Shown: positions 1 to 6,490, counted from the stretch's first letter. The stretch is 6,935 bases of DNA from Nitratireductor sp. (GCA_020441735.1 JAGRLQ010000223.1:1-6935), one strand, 5' to 3'. Program-made: numbers and translations. Notes: generated by a model not told the origin, from the sequence alone.

Positions 1-326
1 TTTTCCGGATCGAGTTCGACAGCCCGACGGTAGCTCCGGATGGCCTCATCCTCGTCGCCATTGGCGCCCGCGCTCTGGGCAGCAAGAAAACTGCCGGAAA
101 GCGACGGCAGTTCATCGCTGGCATCAACGATTTTCAGGGTCGCGCTGCCGAGTTCCAGGCTTTCGAGGTAGTTGTCGGCAATTACCGGCCAGGGCAGCAG
201 CACGGCCATCGTGCACGCCATGCCCGCCAGAACCGAAAGGGACACCATTCCTGAAGACGACCGGGTGTTGCTGCGCCGCGTGTTTGTGCGCTTGTGCCGG
301 TCTTTCCGGGCCGCCTTTTCTTCCAT
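1..326 (-). CDS. Tetratricopeptide-repeat exported protein, N-terminal part (runs off the left edge)
   Basis: Reading the minus strand from the ATG at 326 gives 108 codons, open to the window edge. Residues 1-27 are basic and polar. Residues 28-47 are hydrophobic and end in PWPVIA followed by DN, which looks like a signal peptide cleaved near residue 50, so the mature protein probably acts in the periplasm or is carried to the outer side. The next stretch (NYLESLELGSATL) resembles the start of a rhizobial TPR protein family. Residues 80-108 fit a TPR unit, with the G-D-x-x-E-A-I-x-x-Y-x-x-A-x-E-L-D-P pattern. Further repeats are expected outside the window. The start is supported by GAGGA about seven bases upstream. 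The gene lies 126 nt downstream of ispB on the same strand and could share its transcript. Function beyond a protein-binding scaffold cannot be told. The start and reading frame are fairly secure. Confidence 0.82.
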   Translation of the reverse strand, partial: MEEKAARKDRHKRTNTRRSNTRSSSGMVSLSVLAGMACTMAVLLPWPVIADNYLESLELGSATLKIVDASDELPSLSGSFLAAQSAGANGDEDEAIRSYRRAVELDPE

Positions 327-452
327 GCGTCAGTCCTCGGTTTGCTTTTGGCGATACAGCCTGAACCGGCATATGCCATGTCAGCCTGCCTGATCAAGGA
401 ATACTGCGATCAAATTACGGCAAGGAGCGCCCCAAATGAATGAAATCGGCTT

Positions 453-1487
453 CTAGTTGGCCCGCATCAGGCTGTATTCCAGCACTTCGATCAGGGCCTG
501 CTTGTGCTCGCCGTCCTCGAATGTCGCGAGCGCATCCTGGGCAAGCTCGCAGAACTGACGGGCTCTGGCCAGCGTATCTTCAAGCGCGTTGTGCTCGCGC
601 ATCAGCCGCATCGCCTCTTCAAGACGCGAATCGTCGGTTTGGCCACGTTCGATGGCCTCCCGCCAGAAGGTGCGTTCCTTTTCGCTGCCCCTTCGAAAGC
701 ATAGCAGCACCGGCAGGGTGACCTTGCCTTCGCGGAAATCGTCGCCGATATTCTTGCCCAGCGTCTGCGATGAGCCGCCATAATCCAGCGCATCGTCGAT
801 CAACTGAAAGGCGAGGCCGAGATTGTTGCCATAGGACCGGAAGGCGGAAATTGCCGGTTTCGGCGCACCGGCGAGAATCGGGCCAACTTCAGCCGCTGCA
901 GCAAACAGCGCCGCTGTCTTGGCGCGAACCACCTCCATGTATTCGTCCTGAGTGGTATCTAGGTTCTGCGCGGTGCCAAGCTGCAGCACCTCGCCTTCGG
1001 CAATCACCGTGGCGGCATGGGACAGGACATCGAGCGCCTGCATCGAGCCTGCTTCCACCATCATGCGAAACGCCTGGCCGAGCAGGAAGTCACCGACGAG
1101 GACACTGGCCTGATTGCCCCACAGCATGCGGGCGGCAAGTTTTCCGCGCCGCCGGTCGCTTTCATCAACCACGTCGTCATGCAGCAGGGTTGCCGTGTGC
1201 ATGAACTCGACGCTTGCCGCCAGCGTGACATGATGATTGCCCGTGTAGCCGCACATGGCGGCAGAAGCCAGCGTGAGCATCGGCCTCAGCCGTTTGCCGC
1301 CACTGTCGATCAGATGGCGGGCAACTTCCGGGATGAGTTCCACATCGGAACCGCATTTTGCGAGGATCAGCCGGTTGACCAGCTCCATATCTGCCTGCAC
1401 CAGATCCATCAGTGGCTTGATGCTGGCCGGTTTGCCGGTTTTTGCCCGCCCGCTTGCTTCTTCCAAAGATACGACTACGCCTGACAT
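453..1487 (-). CDS. ispB: Long-chain trans-polyprenyl diphosphate synthase (octaprenyl/decaprenyl type)
   Basis: This 344-residue protein adds isopentenyl diphosphate units to an allylic starter to build the isoprenoid tail of ubiquinone, in the cytoplasm. Visible family motifs are GGKRLRP at 63-69, the first aspartate-rich motif with D104, D105 and D108 in LLHDDVVDE, the R-R-R-G-K stretch just after it, K190-T191, the second aspartate-rich motif at 227-236 (FQLIDDALDY; D231, D232, D235), and GKNIGDDFREGK at 244-255. All catalytic metal-binding aspartates are present and the length is normal. The residues four and five places before the first motif are small (T100, A99), consistent with a long product. 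Most Rhizobiales make ubiquinone-10, so decaprenyl is the likely product, but chain length cannot be read from sequence. The start has a strong ribosome site, AGGGAG, six bases upstream. It is divergent from the DUF2007 gene. Confidence 0.96.
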   Translation of the reverse strand: MSGVVVSLEEASGRAKTGKPASIKPLMDLVQADMELVNRLILAKCGSDVELIPEVARHLIDSGGKRLRPMLTLASAAMCGYTGNHHVTLAASVEFMHTATLLHDDVVDESDRRRGKLAARMLWGNQASVLVGDFLLGQAFRMMVEAGSMQALDVLSHAATVIAEGEVLQLGTAQNLDTTQDEYMEVVRAKTAALFAAAAEVGPILAGAPKPAISAFRSYGNNLGLAFQLIDDALDYGGSSQTLGKNIGDDFREGKVTLPVLLCFRRGSEKERTFWREAIERGQTDDSRLEEAMRLMREHNALEDTLARARQFCELAQDALATFEDGEHKQALIEVLEYSLMRAN

Positions 1488-1582
1488 TCCATACTCCCTA
1501 CTTCCGCAGTTCTTTCTAGCTCATCGACCGGCAGGCGCAAGCGTGACAGATTGCCCAAGCGGTACCTCAGGACTGTATGGTG

Positions 1583-1600
1583 CCGGCAATTAGCTGCCGG
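1583..1600. repeat. Small perfect inverted repeat in the ispB/DUF2007 divergent region
   Basis: CCGGCA and TGCCGG form a perfect 6-bp inverted repeat around a 6-nt centre (ATTAGC). It lies about 95 bp upstream of the ispB start on one side and about 105 bp upstream of the DUF2007 start on the other. It may be an operator or a small hairpin. No T-run follows it on either strand, so a terminator is unlikely. The role is inferred from position only. Confidence 0.3.
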
Positions 1601-1615
1601 ACATCAACTCGCAAT

Positions 1616-1680
1616 AACCGTAACGTTATCATGGCCGCCGATCTGTTACTTGCCTGAAAGCACAAACCGTAACAGGTTAT
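1616..1680. promoter_or_regulatory. GTAAC repeat cluster before the DUF2007 gene
   Basis: AACCGTAACGTTAT (1616-1629) is nearly repeated as AACCGTAACAGGTTAT (1665-1680), 49 bp apart. The first copy contains the 8-bp palindrome TAACGTTA (1621-1628). CTGTTAC (1643-1649) is the exact reverse complement of GTAACAG (1669-1675), and with wobble pairs the stem can extend to 1640-1649 with 1669-1678 around a 19-nt loop. The cluster ends at the first possible ATG of the DUF2007 frame. It could be a set of operator sites for a transcription factor or an RNA hairpin at the translation start. The repeats are directly visible; the role is a guess. Confidence 0.35.
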
Positions 1681-1705
1681 GAGTGGCAGCGGTGCTGTCA
1701 TATGG

Positions 1706-1957
1706 ATGGATATGATCGAACTGGTGAGAACCAATGATCTGGTAGCGATATCGCTCATGGAATCGCTGTTCCGTGAGGCCGAGATCGCTCACCTTGTCCT
1801 CGACCAGCACATGAGCGTGCTGGAGGGTTCGATCGGAATTCTCCCGCGCCGTGTGATGGTGAAAGATGATCAGGAGGTGAAAGCCCGCAGACTGCTTGTT
1901 GATGCCGGTTTGTCGGATTTTCTGAAAGCCAATGACCGTAGCGGTACAAGGAAGTAA
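1706..1957 (+). CDS. DUF2007-family small protein
   Basis: The core MIELVRTNDLVAISLMESLFREAEI, the following DQHMSVLEGSIGILPRRVMV and the closing ARRLLVDAGL match the DUF2007 family (Pfam title: putative signal transducing protein), small cytoplasmic proteins without a settled function. From the chosen start it is 83 residues, close to family size. The start is uncertain. An ATG at 1679 would add nine residues unlike the family (MSGSGAVIW), and the ATG at 1712 gives the exact family-like beginning MIEL. None of the three has a good ribosome site. The 3' end overlaps the methyltransferase gene by 26 bp in another frame, implying shared transcription and perhaps translational coupling. I see no catalytic residues, membrane segment or signal peptide. 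Family assignment is firm; function is unknown. Confidence 0.85.
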   Translation: MDMIELVRTNDLVAISLMESLFREAEIAHLVLDQHMSVLEGSIGILPRRVMVKDDQEVKARRLLVDAGLSDFLKANDRSGTRK

Positions 1958-2741
1958 GGCATTGTCGGAGCTGGCTGATCTCGAAACCTCGCTGGACGAT
2001 TTTTATCGTGGCAGGTTTCAGGCCGAGCAGCCGGTTGCAACCGGCCATCGCTCCGGTTCCGATGCGCTGCTGATTGCCGCCTCACTGCCGGAAGATGCGT
2101 CGGGAGAACTGGCCGATCTCGGTGCCGGCGCGGGCGTTGCCGGTCTGGCCGCTGCTGTCGCCAATCCAGCTCTCAAGGCTACTCTGGTTGAAAAGAATGC
2201 CCAGATGGCTGGCCTCGCTAAGAAAAACCTGCGGCTGCGGTCGAATCTGACCTTCGCAAACCGAACCGGCGTTTTGCAGGCCGATGTCACCCTGAGCGGC
2301 AGCAAGCGGCAGGAAGCGGGCCTCAAGGAAAACCATTTCGACTACGTGATCATGAACCCGCCCTACAATCATGACGCCCAGCGTGCTTCTCCCGACGCGA
2401 TGCGTTCAGAAGCCCATGTCATGGGCCTGTTTGGGCTTGATGCCTGGATCAGGACGGCGACCGCCATTCTCAAACCTGGCGGCATGCTGGTCATGATTTA
2501 CCGGACCGAGAAAATCGGTGAGGTGGCAGCGTGTGCCCAGGGCCGGTTTGGCGGCATTGCCATCGTGCCCGTCCATTCGAAGATTGATGCAGGCGCGAAG
2601 CGAATCCTGCTTCGGATGGTCAAGGGATCGCGCGCTCCGCTCACCATCATGCCGGGCCTCGTCCTGCACGAAAATGACGGGAAGCCGACAAAACTGGCCG
2701 AAGCATTGATGAACGGCGAAGCCCGGGTGATATTCGATTAG
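1932..2741 (+). CDS. TrmN6-like SAM-dependent methyltransferase (COG4123 type)
   Basis: This 269-residue class I methyltransferase has the SAM-binding motif I at 61-71 (ADLGAGAGVAG), an acidic residue after strand 2 (E87 in LVEKN), and the catalytic N-P-P-Y at 142-145 typical of enzymes that methylate an amino group on adenine, or on glutamine in related families. A KPGGMLVMIYR strand follows at 181-191. The overall shape, including the front segment FQAEQPVATGHRSGSDALLIAAS, matches the TrmN6/YfiC group. In E. coli that group modifies A37 of tRNA-Val, so tRNA m6A formation is the likely role, though the substrate is not proved for this lineage. The ATG at 1932 lies inside the DUF2007 gene. 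A TTG at 1962 (codon 11) follows a better ribosome site (AAGGAAG, 1948-1954) and may be the true start, giving 259 residues. A hairpin lies just after the stop. Confidence 0.9.
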   Translation: MTVAVQGSKALSELADLETSLDDFYRGRFQAEQPVATGHRSGSDALLIAASLPEDASGELADLGAGAGVAGLAAAVANPALKATLVEKNAQMAGLAKKNLRLRSNLTFANRTGVLQADVTLSGSKRQEAGLKENHFDYVIMNPPYNHDAQRASPDAMRSEAHVMGLFGLDAWIRTATAILKPGGMLVMIYRTEKIGEVAACAQGRFGGIAIVPVHSKIDAGAKRILLRMVKGSRAPLTIMPGLVLHENDGKPTKLAEALMNGEARVIFD

Positions 2742-2742
2742 T

Positions 2743-2773
2743 GCCCGGCCGGTTGGTCCGGCCCGGCGCTTTT
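2743..2773 (+). terminator. Possible rho-independent terminator after the methyltransferase
   Basis: GCCGG (2748-2752) and CCGGC (2758-2762) pair around a 5-nt loop. The stem extends outward by one pair, then after one C-C mismatch by three more GC pairs (2743-2745 with 2765-2767). Only four T residues follow (2770-2773), so the T-tract is weak. It begins directly after the stop codon and lies 74 nt before the S49 gene, so it may separate the two transcription units or only attenuate. Confidence 0.4.
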
Positions 2774-2847
2774 GGCAACCGCCACTTGCATTTTGCCTGC
2801 CCGTTACCCATGTCAAACCCGATAGCTTGCTGTTAGCGGATGGTTTC

Positions 2848-3723
2848 ATGAGATTTTCAAGACTGCTGCCCTCTGTCCTGAGAAAGACGGACACGGTTAT
2901 CCCCGTTGTGCGAATGCATGGCGCCATCATGGCGTCGTCATCGCCCCTTCGGCAGAACCTTTCGCTTGCGGCTGTGGCCGGTCCGTTACAGCGCGCCTTC
3001 GAGGTGAAGGATGCGCCGGTCGTCGCGATTTCGGTAAATTCCCCCGGTGGCTCTCCGGTTCAGTCGCGGCTGATCTATTCGCGGGTGCGAGAGCTCTCGG
3101 CTGAAAAGAAGAAGCCGGTGGTGATGTTTGTTGAGGATGTAGCTGCTTCCGGCGGATACATGATCGCACTTGCAGGCAATGAGATCATTGCCGATGAAAC
3201 CTCGATTGTCGGTTCAATCGGTGTGGTGGCGGCAACCTTCGGCTTCGTCGAGGCGATCAACAAGCTCGGCATTGAGCGCCGCGTGTATACAGCGGGCAAG
3301 AACAAGGTTTCGCTCGATCCTTTCCAGCCGGAGAAAAAATCCGATGTGGCCCACGTCAAGGCGCTCCAGGAAGACATGCACGATGTCTTCATCTCCATGG
3401 TGAAGGAGCGGCGTGGCTCGAAACTGGCCGATGATCCGGAGATTTTTTCCGGTCTCTACTGGACGGGGCGCGTAGCCAAGGAAAAGGGCCTGATCGACGG
3501 CTTCGGCCATATGAGTACGGTCATGAAGGAACGCTACGGTCCCAAGACGAAGCTCCAGTTGATGCAGGCAAGGCGCAATCTGCTCGGCAGGCCGGTACCG
3601 GCGGTCGGCGTTCAGGCAACGGGCCTTGCTTCCGGCCTTGGCAGTGAAATTGCCGCAGTCTTGCCGTCAAGTCTTGCCGAAGCAGCCGAAGAACGGGCAT
3701 TGTGGGCGCGTTACGGCCTGTAG
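2848..3723 (+). CDS. S49-family serine peptidase (SppA/SohB-like, short form)
   Basis: The predicted 291-residue protein belongs to the S49 family, whose members cleave leftover signal peptides or other peptides with a Ser/Lys dyad. NSPGG occurs at 64-68. The nucleophile motif AASGGY places Ser101, and the general-base lysine is Lys153 in AGKNKVSLDPFQP. The 52-residue spacing equals that of the Bacillus SppA dyad (S147/K199), so the enzyme looks active. ETSIVGSIGVV (117-127) and GLYWTGRVAKEKGLIDGFG (202-220) are further family signatures. There is no N-terminal signal or membrane helix, unlike classic SppA; the chain starts with a short basic amphipathic stretch (MRFSRLLPSVLRK). The ATG at 2848 is preceded by GGATGG at suitable distance. 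A TTG at 2827 would add seven residues and is less likely. The stop TAG is repeated in frame 12 nt later. A tiny membrane protein gene follows after 29 nt. Confidence 0.92.
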   Translation: MRFSRLLPSVLRKTDTVIPVVRMHGAIMASSSPLRQNLSLAAVAGPLQRAFEVKDAPVVAISVNSPGGSPVQSRLIYSRVRELSAEKKKPVVMFVEDVAASGGYMIALAGNEIIADETSIVGSIGVVAATFGFVEAINKLGIERRVYTAGKNKVSLDPFQPEKKSDVAHVKALQEDMHDVFISMVKERRGSKLADDPEIFSGLYWTGRVAKEKGLIDGFGHMSTVMKERYGPKTKLQLMQARRNLLGRPVPAVGVQATGLASGLGSEIAAVLPSSLAEAAEERALWARYGL

Positions 3724-3737
3724 AAGCGCCTGTAGAA
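3716..3737 (+). repeat. 12-bp tandem duplication across the S49 stop codon
   Basis: GCCTGTAGAA occurs at 3716-3725 and again at 3728-3737, a period of 12 bp, with the two spacer bases GC between copies. Since 12 is a multiple of three, the TAG stop (3721-3723) is repeated in frame at 3733-3735. The second unit lies in the gap before the small membrane protein gene. Confidence 0.7.
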
Positions 3738-3752
3738 CCAATGGAGGGTTGA

Positions 3753-3944
3753 ATGCCGCAACTGATCGCTGTGGGCCTTGTGGGCGGTCTGGTCTGGTAT
3801 GCCTGGCGTGCCTTGAAACGGCAGATGGAGACGGTTGGCGAGGAACTGCGTCAGCAGGAAGCAAGCCGCGAACCCAGGACGGTCGAGTCGCTGGAAAAGG
3901 GCGAGGACGGGGTTTATCGTCCTAAGGACAAGAATCGGGGCTGA
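3753..3944 (+). CDS. 63-residue single-pass membrane protein of unknown function
   Basis: A strong ribosome site, GGAGGG (3743-3748), sits four bases before the ATG, which supports a real gene despite its size. Residues 3-18 (QLIAVGLVGGLVWYAW) form one hydrophobic helix. They are followed by basic residues (R19, K22, R23), then a charged helical stretch rich in E, Q and R to about residue 40, and a polar tail with E-D-G-V-Y-R-P-K-D at 51-59. By the positive-inside rule the C-terminal part should face the cytoplasm. I do not recognise a named family, though short tails ending G-V-Y-R-P are familiar in rhizobial small proteins. It lies 29 nt after the S49 peptidase and 31 nt before the PhzF gene on the same strand, so co-transcription is likely. 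It could be a membrane partner of the peptidase, but nothing proves that. Confidence 0.8.
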   Translation: MPQLIAVGLVGGLVWYAWRALKRQMETVGEELRQQEASREPRTVESLEKGEDGVYRPKDKNRG

Positions 3945-3975
3945 ATTTCAGCTGCCATTTGCACCTGAGGTCACA

Positions 3976-4893
3976 ATGTCCCGCCTTCTGCCCTTCACCA
4001 CCATGGATGTCTTTACCGCAGAGCCGTTTGGCGGCAATCCGCTGGCAATTGTCGAGGATGCAGACGGCCTGACCACTGCTCAAATGCAGACCATCGCGCG
4101 GGAGTTCAATCTCTCGGAGACGATCTTCGTTCAGACACCGGTAGACCCTGCTCATTCGGCGAAGGTCCGTATCTTCTTTCCGACCGATGAAATCCCCTTC
4201 GCCGGCCATCCCACCATCGGCTGCGCCATTCACCTGGCAAGCAAGCAGTCTGCCGGCAAGGATGATTTCAAAACAACCATCACGCTTGAGGAAGTGGCGG
4301 GCCTCGTTCCGGTCGATGTGAGCTGCGCAGCAGGTATGATATCCGCGCAGTTTACGGCCCCCGTCGTTCCCATCCCCCATGCGGGCGATGCGCCTTCGGC
4401 GGAACTTGCAGCCCATGCTCTCGGTTTGGACAAGGCTGACATCGGTTTCGGCAGCCATGCGCCGGGTGTCCACATTGGCGGCCCGGCCTTCCTCTATATC
4501 CCGATTGCCTCGCTTGACGCGCTCGGTCGTGCCGGCGTTCGAGAACCCCATTGGAGCGAAATGATTGCTGCCGCCAAGGTCGACAGCGCCTATCTCTACA
4601 CGCCCGGTAATGACGACACCGATTATCAGGCGCGGATGTTTTCGCCCACGGCCGGCATTCCGGAAGACCCGGCAACCGGCTCTGCGACGGCCATTCTTGC
4701 TTCACAATTGCTCAGCTGTGGCGCGCTTGAAGAAGGGACCAATCGCCTTGCTCTTTTACAGGGCGTCGAAATGGGCCGCCGCAGCGAGCTTGGGCTTGAG
4801 ATCGATTTGGCAGGCAATGCGATTTCAGCCGTTCGCGTCAGCGGCAGCGCGGTGCCAATCGGGTCGGGAAATATCTGCGTGCCGCAGGCATAA
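3976..4893 (+). CDS. PhzF-family isomerase/epimerase-like protein
   Basis: This 305-residue protein has the two-domain PhzF fold signatures: TMDVFTAEPFGGNPLAI at 9-25, the catalytic glutamate E48 in FNLSETIFV, DEIPFAGHPTIG at 71-82, and MFSPTAGIPEDPATGSA at 221-237. The family includes the phenazine enzyme PhzF and many relatives of unknown substrate; they share diaminopimelate-epimerase architecture and use the glutamate as acid-base. No other phenazine genes are present, so phenazine synthesis should not be inferred. The ATG at 3976 is chosen because TGAGG lies five bases upstream and MSRLLPFTTMDVF is the normal family beginning. The frame stays open upstream to 3835, but that part overlaps the small membrane protein gene and is not family-like. 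The gene converges on the MFS gene with 12 nt between stops. Confidence 0.92.
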   Translation: MSRLLPFTTMDVFTAEPFGGNPLAIVEDADGLTTAQMQTIAREFNLSETIFVQTPVDPAHSAKVRIFFPTDEIPFAGHPTIGCAIHLASKQSAGKDDFKTTITLEEVAGLVPVDVSCAAGMISAQFTAPVVPIPHAGDAPSAELAAHALGLDKADIGFGSHAPGVHIGGPAFLYIPIASLDALGRAGVREPHWSEMIAAAKVDSAYLYTPGNDDTDYQARMFSPTAGIPEDPATGSATAILASQLLSCGALEEGTNRLALLQGVEMGRRSELGLEIDLAGNAISAVRVSGSAVPIGSGNICVPQA

Positions 4894-4905
4894 TACAGTT
4901 GCCGG

Positions 4906-6219
4906 TCAGTTGATCAGGCCTTCGCTGGTGCCGGCATCCTCATCCTCGTAGGCATCCGGGTTTGAATAATCGCCCGGATAGGCAACCTGGGCCGTGACCG
5001 TCTGGAAGGTTTCCTTGTCTTCCGCCACAACGTCCCTGCGCTGGCGCATGCGGTAAAGGACGAAGAGCAGGAAGGTTGCGGAAATCCCTGCCGCCATCGG
5101 CATGAAGAACTGGATTGGCATGAAAGCCAGAATGGCGGTGGCCGTTGCCGGCACGATGAAGGCGGCAAGCGACCAGGCAATCATCTGCGTTGAAGACAGC
5201 ATGACATAATCGGAAGGATCGGCCCGGTCATTGGCAAGCGCGCTCGAAACCGAATAGATCGTCTCGTTGAAGCCATTCCACAGCGCAAAGATGAGGATCA
5301 GCGCGGCAAGGCCCAGCGTGCCATGGGTAGCGAACGCCATCAGCGCGATCACGACAGAGCCTGCCGAGACCAGTGCCAGCACGATACGCCGGTCGACCCG
5401 GTCGGAAAGCGCGCCCATCGGCATCTGGATCGCAATCAGCCCGATCTGCATCAGCAGCATCAGCAGGCCGACGTCTTTCGGGCCATAGCCCAGCGCTGTT
5501 GTGTAGATCGGCGCCATCGACTGCATCAGCATGGTCGCGCCGCCCACGGCAAACATGGCAACCAGCCCGACAGGGGATATTTGCCAGACCTGACGGATGT
5601 TGACCGGCATTCTCTCCGGTGGATCGGGCTGGGGCAGGCGGGTCAGCCCAACCGGCAGCATGGCAAGCGCGATGAAGGCGGTGGCCAGTACGGGAATGCT
5701 GTTACCGGTATTGTCGATGTAACCGGCGAGGAAGCTGCCCGAACCCAGCGCCACGACGTAACCGATGTAGAAGAACGTTATCACCTTCCCGCGGATATCG
5801 TCCGTGCTGGCATGATGAAGCCAGCTCTGGGCGACAATGAAGACGCCGTTGATGGCAAAACCGTAGCCCATGCGGGCGAAAAGCCAGGCGAGCGGATGTT
5901 CGAAGTAGGCAATGGCCACCGTGGACATGACGATCAGCGCGTAGAGCAGCATGAACACCCTGGCATGGCCCGACATGCGCAGCAGGGGACCGGTGGCAAA
6001 ACAGCCCGCCAGGCCGCCGAAAGCCACCGCCGGCATCATCGAGGCGGCAACCCAGGGTTCGAAACCCAGCGACAGAAGCTTGACCGGAATATAGGCAAAC
6101 AGCAGTCCGCTTGCCATCGCGCCGATGGTCGAGGACAGGATAACGCCGGAAACCGCCAGGAAACGCGACCGTGTCGTCGAGACTTCAGTTACCTTGGTCT
6201 TGATGACGCCTTCTCGCAT
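4906..6219 (-). CDS. MFS transporter, YcaD-like
   Basis: The 437-residue protein has about twelve hydrophobic segments (approximately 20-45, 55-80, 88-106, 112-133, 147-168, 175-193, 215-240, 249-268, 278-297, 300-318, 342-363, 368-390) and sits in the inner membrane. The cytoplasmic loop motif G-A-L-S-D-R-V-D-R-R at 269-278 is the second-half copy of MFS motif A. The segment QSWLHHASTDDIRGKV (131-146) resembles the ESWL...RG region of YcaD-type transporters. Substrate unknown. The C-terminal tail after residue 391 is cytoplasmic, about 45 residues, and acidic near the end (E425-D-E-D). The ATG at 6219 has AGGA six bases upstream. The gene is divergent from glyQ and convergent with the PhzF gene, so it is probably a single-gene unit. 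Confidence 0.93.
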   Translation of the reverse strand: MREGVIKTKVTEVSTTRSRFLAVSGVILSSTIGAMASGLLFAYIPVKLLSLGFEPWVAASMMPAVAFGGLAGCFATGPLLRMSGHARVFMLLYALIVMSTVAIAYFEHPLAWLFARMGYGFAINGVFIVAQSWLHHASTDDIRGKVITFFYIGYVVALGSGSFLAGYIDNTGNSIPVLATAFIALAMLPVGLTRLPQPDPPERMPVNIRQVWQISPVGLVAMFAVGGATMLMQSMAPIYTTALGYGPKDVGLLMLLMQIGLIAIQMPMGALSDRVDRRIVLALVSAGSVVIALMAFATHGTLGLAALILIFALWNGFNETIYSVSSALANDRADPSDYVMLSSTQMIAWSLAAFIVPATATAILAFMPIQFFMPMAAGISATFLLFVLYRMRQRRDVVAEDKETFQTVTAQVAYPGDYSNPDAYEDEDAGTSEGLIN

Positions 6220-6334
6220 GTCGCGTCCTGCTACTGGTGATTTTATTCCTCCGCCCGCCTACTTCAGAGACTGCCGGGCAGCAAGTCCGCTCCACGCCGC
6301 AATGTGTCGTTTATGGCAACCGGGGCTGATTTTC

Positions 6335-6362
6335 TTGACGCTCGGTGGGACAAATGCTTTAC
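6335..6362 (+). promoter_or_regulatory. Candidate sigma-70 promoter for glyQ
   Basis: TTGACG (6335-6340) is followed after 16 nt by CTTTAC (6357-6362), or after 17 nt by TTTACG. The -35 box is close to consensus (preceded by C, giving CTTGAC as often seen in rhizobial promoters); the -10 box is weak. Transcription from here would give a leader of about 120 nt before glyQ. Called by eye. Confidence 0.4.
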
Positions 6363-6370
6363 GGAGCGCA

Positions 6371-6387
6371 GTTGCGCAAGATGCAAC
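6371..6387 (+). repeat. Short hairpin in the putative glyQ leader
   Basis: GTTGC (6371-6375) and GCAAC (6383-6387) can pair around a 7-nt loop. The overlapping 8-bp palindrome TTGCGCAA covers 6372-6379. It begins just after the expected transcription start of the candidate glyQ promoter. It may be an operator or a 5' stabilising hairpin, or chance. Confidence 0.25.
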
Positions 6388-6490
6388 AAAACCGGCTACA
6401 CCCATTGCTTTTCTTGCCTGTAGCCAAACCGGGAACGCCACCTTGAACCCTGACCAAGCCGCATCATCAACTGGCGAAACAGCGCCTCAC

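Noticed and set aside
1017..1484. Plus-strand open frame of 155 codons opposite ispB
   Set aside because: It lies wholly antisense to the well-supported ispB frame and shows no family motif or ribosome site.
1545..1600. tRNA-like look of the stretch GCCCAAGCGGTACC
   Set aside because: It resembles a D-arm, but there is no acceptor stem, no anticodon arm and no T-loop in the right place.
2406..2930. Minus-strand open frame of 174 codons spanning the methyltransferase end and S49 start
   Set aside because: It crosses two well-supported genes on the other strand and has no domain signature.
3922..4551. Minus-strand open frame of 209 codons opposite the PhzF gene
   Set aside because: Its sequence has no recognisable domain, and the opposite frame carries all PhzF motifs.
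3976..4893. Phenazine biosynthesis suggested by the PhzF gene
   Set aside because: No other phz genes are present, and most PhzF-family proteins have no role in phenazine production.
5323..6240. Plus-strand open frame of 305 codons opposite the MFS gene
   Set aside because: It is rich in H, R, Q, D and G with no recognisable domain, as expected for the antisense of a membrane protein gene in GC-rich DNA. The MFS frame has clear family motifs and membrane helices.
6259..6441. Minus-strand 60-codon open frame in the MFS/glyQ gap
   Set aside because: It has no family resemblance and overlaps the likely promoter and leader of glyQ.
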